DNA of 64,000 nucleotides from Blastococcus colisei (GTDB lineage: Bacteria > Actinomycetota > Actinomycetes > Mycobacteriales > Geodermatophilaceae): positions 3,100,001 to 3,164,000 of the forward strand of contig NZ_VFQE01000001.1 of NCBI RefSeq assembly GCF_006717095.1. Direction: 5' to 3'. Shown in pieces: positions 9,535-18,169 of the stretch; the first letter of the stretch is position 1, and every line of letters begins with the position of its first letter. The notes under the pieces were generated by a model, which searched no databases, was not told the origin of the DNA, and worked only from the letters and a program-made list of their open reading frames with translations. The translations under genes were made by a program, and so were the position numbers.

Positions 9535-9554
9535 TCCCGCCGATGCATGCGGGA
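9535..9554 (+). terminator. Short hairpin between lipA and the DUF4191 gene
   Basis: TCCCGC (9535-9540) and GCGGGA (9549-9554) form a six-pair stem with an eight-base loop containing ATGCAT, eleven bases after the lipA stop. It may be a weak terminator or an mRNA-processing structure. Confidence 0.35.
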
Positions 9555-9585
9555 TCAGCGGCGGAACCGGCCCTATCCTGGGGTC

Positions 9586-10419
9586 ATGGCACGCAGCAAG
9601 CCCACAGACGCGACCGCTCCGAGCGGCAAGGCCGGCCGCGGTCCGAAGGACGGTGGGCGCGGGCGTACTTCCGGGTCCACAGCCGTCGGCGCCGAACCGG
9701 TCAAGCTGAACCGCAAGGGCAAGCCGAAGAAGCAACGGCTGAAGAAGCTCGCCGGTCAGGCCCGCATGATCAAGCAGGCCTACTCGCTGACGCGCAAGAA
9801 CGACGCCAAGCTGCCCTGGATCATGCTGATCTGGTTCGTGGCGGTCGCCGCCGTCGTCGAACTGATCGGCATCCTGCTGAGCTCGCCGTTCCTCTTCCTG
9901 CCGCTCGCCCTCGTCACCGGTGGCCTGGCGGCCCTCATCGTCTTCGGCCGGCGGGCGCAGGGTTCGGCCTACCGCCAGGTCGAGGGGCAGCCCGGCGCGG
10001 CCGCCTGGGTGCTCGAGGGGATGCGCGGTGACTGGCGGGTCACCTCCGGCGTCGCCGGCACCCAGCAGATGGACGCCGTCCACCGCGTCCTGGGCCGGCC
10101 CGGGGTGATCCTGGTGGCCGAGGGCGTCCCGGCGCGCGTGCGCGGACTGCTGGCCCAGGAGAAGAAGAAGGTCGCCCGCGTCGTCGGCGACGCCCCGATC
10201 TACGACATCGTCGTCGGCGACGAGGAGGGGCAGATCCCGCTGCGCAAGCTGAGCACGCACGTCATGAAGCTGCCCCGCAACCTCAGCGCCGGCGAGGTCA
10301 ACGCGCTGGGACGGCGCATGAGCGCGCTGGGCGGGAGCCGCATGCCGGTGCCCGGCGGCCCGCTGCCCGGCGGCCGGCAGATGTCGATCAGCCAGCGCCA
10401 GGTCCGGCGACGGGGATAA
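9586..10419 (+). CDS. DUF4191 membrane protein
   Basis: 277 aa. After a basic, low-complexity N-terminus (residues 1-60, many Lys/Arg) come two closely spaced hydrophobic segments (LPWIMLIWFVAVAAVVELIG and FLFLPLALVTGGLAALIVFG, about residues 77-120), then a soluble cytoplasmic domain with the conserved GAAAWVLEGMRGDWRVTSGVAGTQ stretch, and a basic tail. This matches the DUF4191 family, which in Actinobacteria regularly follows lipA. The function is unknown. A link to lipoylation is suggested only by conserved neighbourhood. It is convergent with the RDD gene. Confidence 0.85.
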   Translation: MARSKPTDATAPSGKAGRGPKDGGRGRTSGSTAVGAEPVKLNRKGKPKKQRLKKLAGQARMIKQAYSLTRKNDAKLPWIMLIWFVAVAAVVELIGILLSSPFLFLPLALVTGGLAALIVFGRRAQGSAYRQVEGQPGAAAWVLEGMRGDWRVTSGVAGTQQMDAVHRVLGRPGVILVAEGVPARVRGLLAQEKKKVARVVGDAPIYDIVVGDEEGQIPLRKLSTHVMKLPRNLSAGEVNALGRRMSALGGSRMPVPGGPLPGGRQMSISQRQVRRRG

Positions 10420-10430
10420 GAGGGGTCCCG

Positions 10431-10550
10431 GCCGAGCTCGCTCGGCTTCGTGGACGCGGCGCGGGCCGGAGGCTCCCGCCGCGGACGCGAGGAGCGGCCT
10501 CAACGCCGGTCGGGGACGGCTCCTGGCCGCGGTGCGATCCGGAGGATCGC
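10431..10550. terminator. Hairpin-rich region between convergent DUF4191 and RDD genes
   Basis: Two clear stems are visible. GCCGAGC/GCTCGGC lies at 10431-10437 and 10440-10446, and GCGATCC/GGATCGC at 10534-10540 and 10544-10550, with a further GC-rich imperfect palindrome between them. Each lies next to the end of one of the two convergent genes, so they probably terminate both transcripts. Confidence 0.5.
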
Positions 10551-10555
10551 CATGT

Positions 10556-10975
10556 CTAGTCCTTGACGACGGCGGTGTCGGTGAGCCGGTCGTGCAGCCC
10601 GCGGCCGTCCGCGTCGACGACCAGCGCCGGGACCAGCAGGCAGAGCAGGGCGGTGCGGACGGCGGCGCGCCACGGGGCCAGCCGCTCCCCCGGCCGGGGA
10701 TGGGCCAGGCGCAGCCCGAGCAGCCGCATGCCGGGGGTCTGTCCGAAGGCCATCAGCGTGAGGACGGTGATCGCGGCGAACGCCACCAGCGCCCAGTTGC
10801 CCGGCAGGTCCGGCGCGGTGAACAGCCCCGCGACCAGCGCGGACCCGAGTGCGTCGATGCAGAAGGCGCCGACCCGGCTGCCGAAGGTCGCCAGCGCACC
10901 CGGCCCCGCCGCGGGCAGCCCCAGAGAGGCGCCGCGGACGCGGTCCTGAGAGGGTGGCTGCACATCACTGACCAT
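10556..10975 (-). CDS. RDD family membrane protein
   Basis: 139 aa from ATG 10975. An open frame continues upstream but is not protein-like. Hydrophobic segments around residues 32-50 (VGAFCIDALGSALVAGLF) and 58-76, with the family pattern of an Arg near the first helix (FGSRVGAFCIDAL) and GQTPGMRLLGLR in the middle, identify an RDD protein. These are small inner-membrane proteins of poorly known function, some linked to ion transport. Actinobacterial RDD genes commonly sit next to glnA, as here (divergent, 160 bp apart). Confidence 0.85.
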   Translation of the reverse strand: MVSDVQPPSQDRVRGASLGLPAAGPGALATFGSRVGAFCIDALGSALVAGLFTAPDLPGNWALVAFAAITVLTLMAFGQTPGMRLLGLRLAHPRPGERLAPWRAAVRTALLCLLVPALVVDADGRGLHDRLTDTAVVKD

Positions 10976-11048
10976 GCACGCCAGCGTAGGACCCGGTTCG
11001 AGCGGCGCCCGAGAACCCGGAGACGCCCGGCGACACGCCGGGAGCGTT

Positions 11049-11086
11049 GTTACGCCTCCGAAACACTCGGGACACCGGGGGGCAAC
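11049..11086 (+). promoter_or_regulatory. Four-site GlnR operator of glnA
   Basis: Four five-base sites with exact six-base spacing precede glnA: GTTAC (11049-11053), GAAAC (11060-11064), GACAC (11071-11075) and GCAAC (11082-11086). This fits the a-b-a-b GlnR consensus gTnAC-n6-GaAAC repeated twice, as known at Streptomyces nitrogen genes. It lies 50-87 bases before the glnA ATG, the place for activation by the OmpR-type regulator GlnR under nitrogen limitation. The match is read directly; binding is inferred. Confidence 0.8.
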
Positions 11087-11135
11087 TCCCCGCTCGTACC
11101 GTGCGGTTCGGTAGTTCGCCAATCCCGGAGGATCG

Positions 11136-12569
<1,434 letters not shown>

Positions 12570-12603
12570 GCGAGTCGAGGTGTTGACCTGCGGTTTTCTG
12601 TAG

Positions 12604-13728
12604 CTAGACACCGCCAGTCCGCACACAGTCCGCACGAGCCGCCAGCACTGCCCCCACGGCGGCTCGTGCGGACTCGTCACTGTCCGGCCACAGATGGCCG
12701 TAAGTGTCGAGCGTCGTCTTGGCGCTCCCGTGCCGGAGCCGGTGCTGCACGACCTTCACGTCGAGGCCGCTGCCGATCATCAGCGAGGCCAGGTAATGCC
12801 GGAGGTCGTGGAAGCGGAACTCCTCCGGTAACCCGTCGACCTTCGGCCGGGTCGCTCGTATCGCGCGTTCGATGGCCCACGTCGAGGACTGCCGCCCAGC
12901 GCCGTCCGTGACGACGTAGTCGCCGCCCCAGCGTGCCACCGCGGCGGACAGCTCGAGCGCGAGCTCGGACGGGATCGGCAACGGCGTCCGGCTGGTCTCG
13001 GACTTCAACGGCTCGCCGTCCCGCTGCTGAACCGGCCTGACGATGCAACGCATGAAGTCGACGTCGGTCACCCGCAGGCCGACGACCTCGGCCGTCCGCA
13101 GACCGACGAAGGCGCCGAGGAGGATCGCCGGCCGCAAGTGCTCGGCGACGGCATCGTGCAGCGCCCACACCTGCTCGGTGCTGGCCACATAGGGACGCGG
13201 CTTACCGGCGCCTGGCGTGGTGCGCCGCGAGCAGGGATTGCGCGCCAGGATGCCGTCATGGACGGCGTCGCTCATCAGCTGCGACAGCCGGTTGTGCAGC
13301 GCATAGACGTAGCTGTCAGCGAGGCCGTCAGCCTTGAGCCTGGCCGTCCATGACTTCACATCCGACGGACGCACCGCAGCCAAGGGACGGTTGCCGAAGG
13401 CGGTCGTGATCTGCGCGATGTGCACCCGCGCTTGCCGGACGGTCCGAGGGCGCCGGCTGGCGTAACCGGACAGCCACGTCTCGCACCACTCCCCCACCGT
13501 CGTCTTGACCGCTGTGGGATGCACGTAAGTCCCCTGTAGCAACTGCGCCGCCTGCTCGTCGAGCCACCGCTGCGCGTCCCGCTTCAACGCGAACGCTTTG
13601 GTGACCTCGCGTCCCGAGGGGTCCCGGAGGTGCGACAGGTAGCGCAGTCCCTTGCCGTCGCGCGCCGTCGGCACGAGCTTCCCGGTGGCGCGGTCCATCC
13701 TGCGCCAGCGGTCGATCACTACGGCCAT
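12604..13728 (-). CDS. Tyrosine recombinase (site-specific integrase)
   Basis: 374 aa phage-type integrase, normal full length. An N-terminal arm-binding domain (VVIDRWRRMDRATGK...) and a core-binding SAM-like domain (TVGEWCETWLSGY..., residues 77-155) precede the catalytic domain. The catalytic set is complete: Arg211 in VGLRTAEV, His307-x-x-Arg310 in HDLRHYLAS, His333 in RLRHGS and nucleophile Tyr343 in LDTYGHLWPD. It catalyses insertion and excision at the glnA end. It lies next to attL and is transcribed towards it, three bases after the excisionase-like gene and in one operon with the relaxase, so integration functions may be tied to transfer. Confidence 0.95.
   Translation of the reverse strand: MAVVIDRWRRMDRATGKLVPTARDGKGLRYLSHLRDPSGREVTKAFALKRDAQRWLDEQAAQLLQGTYVHPTAVKTTVGEWCETWLSGYASRRPRTVRQARVHIAQITTAFGNRPLAAVRPSDVKSWTARLKADGLADSYVYALHNRLSQLMSDAVHDGILARNPCSRRTTPGAGKPRPYVASTEQVWALHDAVAEHLRPAILLGAFVGLRTAEVVGLRVTDVDFMRCIVRPVQQRDGEPLKSETSRTPLPIPSELALELSAAVARWGGDYVVTDGAGRQSSTWAIERAIRATRPKVDGLPEEFRFHDLRHYLASLMIGSGLDVKVVQHRLRHGSAKTTLDTYGHLWPDSDESARAAVGAVLAARADCVRTGGV
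12613..12637. repeat. Left copy of 25-bp tandem-motif repeat (candidate integrase arm site)
   Basis: Two copies of AGTCCGCAC separated by two bases, inside the last codons of the integrase gene and 42 bp from the attL core. The same 25 bp recurs perfectly at 31078-31102, 100 bp inside the attR core and in the same orientation. A shared motif on both sides of the crossover point is what arm-type integrase sites look like. Confidence 0.6.
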
Positions 13729-13731
13729 CGT

Positions 13732-13983
13732 TCAATCCTCCTGCTGTTGCGGGCGCCGCTGGACGTCGACGACGGATGCGGGTGTCCGAGCAACGGTGCA
13801 CTCAGGTGCCGACACAACACCTTTGCCAGAGTCGACCGGCGCCCCGTAGCCGTGCTGGACGTCGATCCAGTCGTGCAGATCGTCGAGGCGGTAGAAGACG
13901 CGGCGGCCGACGCCGAGACTCTGCGGTCCGGGGCCGAGGTGCCGCCAGGTCGGTCTGCGCCGTGTCTCGAAAGTTGTGCTCAT
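13732..13983 (-). CDS. Shortened excisionase-like HTH protein
   Basis: 83 aa. Residues 13-35 (TWRHLGPGPQSLGVGRRVFY) match the second half of the MerR/AlpA-type winged-helix DNA-binding domain of excisionases, closely resembling the complete protein at 29123-29326 (YWRHLGTGPRSFRLGRRVLY). The preceding helix-turn-helix half present there (LAISEAAALLRAPVATLR) is missing here and replaced by MSTTFETRRRP. Its ATG overlaps the relaxase stop (ATGA, 13980-13983) and its stop is three bases before the integrase ATG, the classic xis-int position. It may be a functional minimal protein or a gene that lost its 5' part. The role as recombination directionality factor is inferred. Confidence 0.65.
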   Translation of the reverse strand: MSTTFETRRRPTWRHLGPGPQSLGVGRRVFYRLDDLHDWIDVQHGYGAPVDSGKGVVSAPECTVARTPASVVDVQRRPQQQED

Positions 13984-16900
13984 CGCGGAACGCTCCGGCC
14001 CGGTGCACGCCGGCGAGAAAGGGACGGCACGTCCTCGGATTTCGTGACGTGCCCGGCCCCGGGCGACACGATGTTGCGGCTCACGGCCGCCCGTGCGGCA
14101 GCGTGCTCGGCGTCGTAGCCGGCGCGCCAGGTGTCGTGCTCGCGGGTGAGCTGTTCGGGCGGCAGGGCGCGCACGGCCGGTTCGGCGGTCAGCGCGGTGC
14201 TGTAGGTGCGTGCGTCGGTCAGCAGCTGGGACCTGTCGACGACTTCGCGCTCAAGGTCGGTCAGCAGCGCTACGGGGTGCGAGGCGAAGGCGAGCGGACC
14301 CAGGGGGGTCAGCCGCTCGTCGCGCCGGTGACGGGCGTCGGCCAGGGCACGCCGCGCCTCTTCGGCGGTTTGCCGAGCGGTATCGGCAACCGCATGCAGC
14401 TGCGCCTGCTCCGGATGGCGGTACTCGGCGGTGCGGCGGGCGGCGGTGTCGAACGCCTGCCACAGCGCGGCGCGGTCGTCGTATCCGTCGGCCTCCTGGG
14501 CGAGCTGGGTCGGGTCGGTAGGCAGGTCCGGCCGAAGTGCGCGCCACCGGTCGGCCCAGCCGTTCAGGTGCTGGCTGGCGCGGGCGACGGCGGCCCGGCG
14601 CAGGTGCAGCCGGCCGGGCCCGTCGAGCACGACCCGGGCCGCGACGCGCGCGCTCGGGCGGGCGCCGTCCCAGGCGGTGAGCAGGCTGTCGCGGATGCGG
14701 TCGGCCTCGGCGGCGGCCGCCCTCGTACTGGCCTGGGCCGTCTGCTTCGCCCGCTCGGCGACAAGCGCCGTCTGCCGACACTGGGCGTCGAGTCGGGTGA
14801 GCTCGCCGGCGTGACCGGCCTCTTGTACGACGACTTGGCGCAGGGTGTCGCGCCACAGCTCGAGCAAGGCCAGTTGGTCGGCGCAGCGCTGCTCGACCGA
14901 CCACGCCTGGTGCAGCTCGGCCAGCACCTGCTCCAGTGGACGGGGGCTGGCGTAGGAGGCGGCCTCGGCGGCGGCCTGCTCCGCGGCGTGCGCGGGGCCG
15001 AGGTCGGCCCGGTCGCGGGCGAACACCGCGATCCACTGCTCCCGCGCCTCGTCGGCGTTGGTGGCCACGAGGTGGGCGGTGTTTGCCTGCCGGCCGCGGG
15101 TCATCCCCACGTAGGCGGTCGCGGCGCCGGTGGACTCGCCGACCACCAGATGTGCGGCGGGAACGGTGTCGCCCTGAGCGCCGTGCGCGGTGCTGGCGTA
15201 GGCCAGCTCCACGTGCTCGGCGACGTAGTCGGCGGGCAGCGTCCGCTGCCGCGACCCGGTCGGGGTGACACCGGCTGGGGGAACGTTTCCACGGTCGGGA
15301 GCGGCGGGGGTGACAACGAGCCCGCCGCCGTCGACGGCGGTGACGGTCCAGGTGTCGCGGTTGGCCACACCCATGGTCCGGTCGTTGCGGCGGGTGGCGA
15401 CCCGGTCCCCGACGCTGATCCGCTGCCCAGCCGCGGTGACGACGGCTCGGGTGTCATCGACCCGGCGGTCGGCGACCAGCCGCTCGCGTACGGCGGCGTT
15501 GAGGGCGGCGGCCTGCTCGCGGGTGTCCACCACCACCGCCACCGGTTCGCCCTGCGTGCAGGAGCGGGCGGCGGTCGTGGCCAGCGCCTCCTGCAGCGTC
15601 GCCGCGTCGGGATGCAGCCGGATGTGGCTGCCGGCTACGAGTGCGTCGAACACCGTCCCGGGGTCGGAACCGGCGCGCATGGCCAACGTCAGCTCGGCGT
15701 AGGCGGTGTCCGGCACGGTGTGGCCGGCGCTGTCGGTGCGGATGAAGCGGTGCACGCGGTCCAGGGTCAGCGCCGCGGCTGGGTCGGCGGCACGAACGGC
15801 CAGGTCCAGGACGCCGCCGCGGCCGACCGCGGCCAGCTGCCGGCGGTCACCCAACAACGCCACCCGCACCCGGCACTCGTCGGCCACGGTCAGCAGGGCG
15901 CGTGCGGTGTCCTGGTCGAGCATCCCCGCCTCATCCACCACCAGCAGATCCCCAGCCCGCAGGCGCGCGGCCTCCTCTGGTCCGGTGTAGACAGCGCCGG
16001 TGGCCGCGTCGGCCTGGCCGATCGCGAGGCGGGTCCAAGTGCCGTCGTCCGTCCAGCGCCACCCGTGCTGGTGTACCAGCCACGCCACCGACCCCCCGGC
16101 GGCGCCGACCTCCTGCTGCACGACCTGGGCGGCCTTGAGTGTCGGGGTCACCACCATCAGCCGTTGCCCTTGCTCATCGAGGAGGGTGGCGGTGGTGGTC
16201 AGGGTGGTGGTTTTGCCGGCGCCGGCAGCGCCCTCGACCACCACCAGCTGCCGGTCGCCGGCCAGCGCCGCGACCGCAGCGGCCTGTCCGGCATCCAGCT
16301 GATGCAAGTGGGCCAACGACTCGGAAGGTGAGGTCGGCTCCCTACCGGGCGGCTCGTCCAGATGCCGTGACAGGTCGGCGTCGGTCAGATCGGCCTCAAG
16401 CCCGGCGGCGCGGTCGGCCAGCCGGATGGTCAGCTCGGCCTCGACATCGAGTACCTGCTGGCATGTCAACGCCCGGATGTGCTCGGGCACGCCGTCGCGG
16501 TCCAGCAGTGGAACGCACCGGACCAGAGCGCGGGCGGTGAGGTCCTCGGCCAGCTCGATGCGCACCGCCGGCTCTGCCACTACCCCGGCAGCAGTGATCA
16601 GCTGCTCGACCTCGCCCCGGACATCGGCGGCGTTCCACGCCGAGCGGCCGGCGGCCAGCTTTGCCAGCACCCGGCCGACCGCCCCGTCGCGGTCCAGCGC
16701 CCCGACCGGCGTGGGTGCCAGGTCCACCGGCCGGTCGCGGTCGCGATACCCGAGGGCGGCCAGCTCGCCCATCCACCGGGCGGTGAGGTCCTCCCCGGGC
16801 TGAGGGGTGACCTTGTCGGGGCGGCCGTCGGCCCAGGCGCGGGCGTCCCAGGCGCGGCGCAGCGCCGGTCCCGGCGTTTCGCCGGGGTGCGCCGCGATCC

Positions 16901-17666
16901 ATTCGGATTCGTAGCGGTCCACATTCCGAGCGATCTGTGTCGCGCGGGCGCTGAACGGCCCGACGACGTCCGACATTTGCCGTATTTCACCGTCGCTATC
17001 CAACGTGTATCCGTGCGCGGCGAGCGCGGCGCGAAATCGCGGGTCGCAGGCGACCGCGGCGTGCCCGATCCCGTTGATCGCCGCGAGAGAGTCGCGGATG
17101 CCGACGGTGTGCAAGCCACGCCATTTGCCGGCGGCGTACACCCGCGCGTTGATCTGCAGGTGCAGATGCCGGTGCGGATCACCGGCGCGGGAGGTGTAGT
17201 GCCGCACGGTCACCGCCTCCAGCACCTCGACCGGCACCTGTAGTTGGCCGCCGCGCGGGCCGACCCGGGTGGTGGCGTGCTCGGTGAGCCAGCCGATGAT
17301 CTGAGCGGCGGCGCGGTCCTGCGCCGCGTCGTAGGCGGCGGCGACATCCGTGTGCAGCGCCGCGGCCAGCGACCACGACTTCGGCCCGTTGACCACCACC
17401 TCGACGAACCGCACCGCGCGATCGTCGGTGCGCAGCCAGCCACGCGGCTCACCAGTGTCGGGATCCAGCCCGGCCACCCAGGCCTGGTAGCCATCCCCGG
17501 CCAACGGCGCCAGCTCCTGCACTCGCCCATCGGTGCCGGTGGCGTAGCGGCGGGCCAACCCGGCGTCCTCGGCCAGGTAGTAGTCATCCGCCCGGCCCCG
17601 GCCAGCCTCCACGTAGTGCCGGGCAGCGGCCGACGAGCCCGCGTACACCTTGATACCGCCGCGCAT
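13980..17666 (-). CDS. MobF-family conjugative relaxase with RecD-like helicase (TrwC/TraI type)
   Basis: 1228 aa. The N-terminal relaxase domain has Tyr18 in ARHYVEAG and Tyr29/Tyr30 in DDYYLAED as nucleophile candidates, and the three-histidine metal site at His165, His167, His169 (GDPHRHLHLQINAR). The helicase domain follows, with Walker A GAAGAGKTTT (about residues 479-488), Walker B LLVVDEAGML and the late SF1 motifs TAHGAQGDT and YVGMTRGRQ. The C-terminal ~300 residues are Ala/Arg-rich coiled coil. Such proteins nick oriT, stay covalently bound to the transferred strand and unwind it. It is the first gene of the relaxase-xis-int operon. No coupling protein or secretion channel is nearby, so a helper system would be needed. 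Confidence 0.93.
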   Translation of the reverse strand: MRGGIKVYAGSSAAARHYVEAGRGRADDYYLAEDAGLARRYATGTDGRVQELAPLAGDGYQAWVAGLDPDTGEPRGWLRTDDRAVRFVEVVVNGPKSWSLAAALHTDVAAAYDAAQDRAAAQIIGWLTEHATTRVGPRGGQLQVPVEVLEAVTVRHYTSRAGDPHRHLHLQINARVYAAGKWRGLHTVGIRDSLAAINGIGHAAVACDPRFRAALAAHGYTLDSDGEIRQMSDVVGPFSARATQIARNVDRYESEWIAAHPGETPGPALRRAWDARAWADGRPDKVTPQPGEDLTARWMGELAALGYRDRDRPVDLAPTPVGALDRDGAVGRVLAKLAAGRSAWNAADVRGEVEQLITAAGVVAEPAVRIELAEDLTARALVRCVPLLDRDGVPEHIRALTCQQVLDVEAELTIRLADRAAGLEADLTDADLSRHLDEPPGREPTSPSESLAHLHQLDAGQAAAVAALAGDRQLVVVEGAAGAGKTTTLTTTATLLDEQGQRLMVVTPTLKAAQVVQQEVGAAGGSVAWLVHQHGWRWTDDGTWTRLAIGQADAATGAVYTGPEEAARLRAGDLLVVDEAGMLDQDTARALLTVADECRVRVALLGDRRQLAAVGRGGVLDLAVRAADPAAALTLDRVHRFIRTDSAGHTVPDTAYAELTLAMRAGSDPGTVFDALVAGSHIRLHPDAATLQEALATTAARSCTQGEPVAVVVDTREQAAALNAAVRERLVADRRVDDTRAVVTAAGQRISVGDRVATRRNDRTMGVANRDTWTVTAVDGGGLVVTPAAPDRGNVPPAGVTPTGSRQRTLPADYVAEHVELAYASTAHGAQGDTVPAAHLVVGESTGAATAYVGMTRGRQANTAHLVATNADEAREQWIAVFARDRADLGPAHAAEQAAAEAASYASPRPLEQVLAELHQAWSVEQRCADQLALLELWRDTLRQVVVQEAGHAGELTRLDAQCRQTALVAERAKQTAQASTRAAAAEADRIRDSLLTAWDGARPSARVAARVVLDGPGRLHLRRAAVARASQHLNGWADRWRALRPDLPTDPTQLAQEADGYDDRAALWQAFDTAARRTAEYRHPEQAQLHAVADTARQTAEEARRALADARHRRDERLTPLGPLAFASHPVALLTDLEREVVDRSQLLTDARTYSTALTAEPAVRALPPEQLTREHDTWRAGYDAEHAAARAAVSRNIVSPGAGHVTKSEDVPSLSRRRAPGRSVPR

Positions 17667-18028
17667 TGTCAGCGTCGCCCAACGATGGCCAACACGTCAC
17701 CCCTAGAAACGGCGAAAGGCCCCGCGAAGCGGGGCCCGAACGTTTACCGAAGGTAGCATTCGTGCCGTTCTTTGGCGAAGGCCTGAGCTTGCCCGGGAAG
17801 GGCTGGAGTGGCGGGCGTAGAGTCGTCGCGGGCGCCATGGCGTTGGCCGTTTACGGCGATTGCCGACTGAGAGCAGGTCGCGTTCTTCCCGGCTATAGGC
17901 GGGGTGTCCCGGTTGTCCTCCCCGTGCGGGAAGGTTCACCGGGCGGGTCTTACGGGACGGCGGACGAGGGGCACCTGCTCTGTCCTGCGGTGTTCCCGGT
18001 TGGGGTTCGTCCATCGGCACCAAGCCGG
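17667..18028. other. Non-coding region upstream of the relaxase, candidate oriT/promoter
   Basis: About 360 bp without a convincing gene. It holds a perfect hairpin GGCCCCGC-GAA-GCGGGGCC (17718-17736) which on the minus strand is followed by TTTCG, so it could terminate transcription entering from UvrA or act as a leader structure for the relaxase. A shorter palindrome GCCGTTTACGGC (17847-17858) lies further out. MobF oriTs are usually adjacent to the relaxase gene and contain inverted repeats near the nick site, so this is the best place for oriT; no known nic sequence was recognised. Confidence 0.4.
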
Positions 18029-18169
18029 TCACGCCGAGCACGAACGCGTTCTCTGCACGATGTAGAGCAGGAACCGGGGCATCCACGCGTAGTCCCCGCG
18101 CCCGATCCGTTTCAGGGTCCAGAAGTGCTGGTGCGCATCCAGACGGCGTCCTGTCGGGCTCGTGGTCAC
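18029..18169 (-). pseudogene. N-terminal fragment of an amidohydrolase-2 family protein
   Basis: 46 codons starting with GTG 18169, which overlaps the UvrA-like stop (GTGA). RLDAHQHFWTLKRIGRGDYAW is the start of metal-dependent amidohydrolases (fuconolactonase type), including the first metal-binding His-x-His of the TIM barrel. The sequence then diverges (RFLLYIVQRTRSCSA) and stops at 18029; the remaining ~230 residues are absent. The overlap suggests it was once a full gene co-translated with the UvrA-like protein and was cut off by a rearrangement near the relaxase side. Confidence 0.65.
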
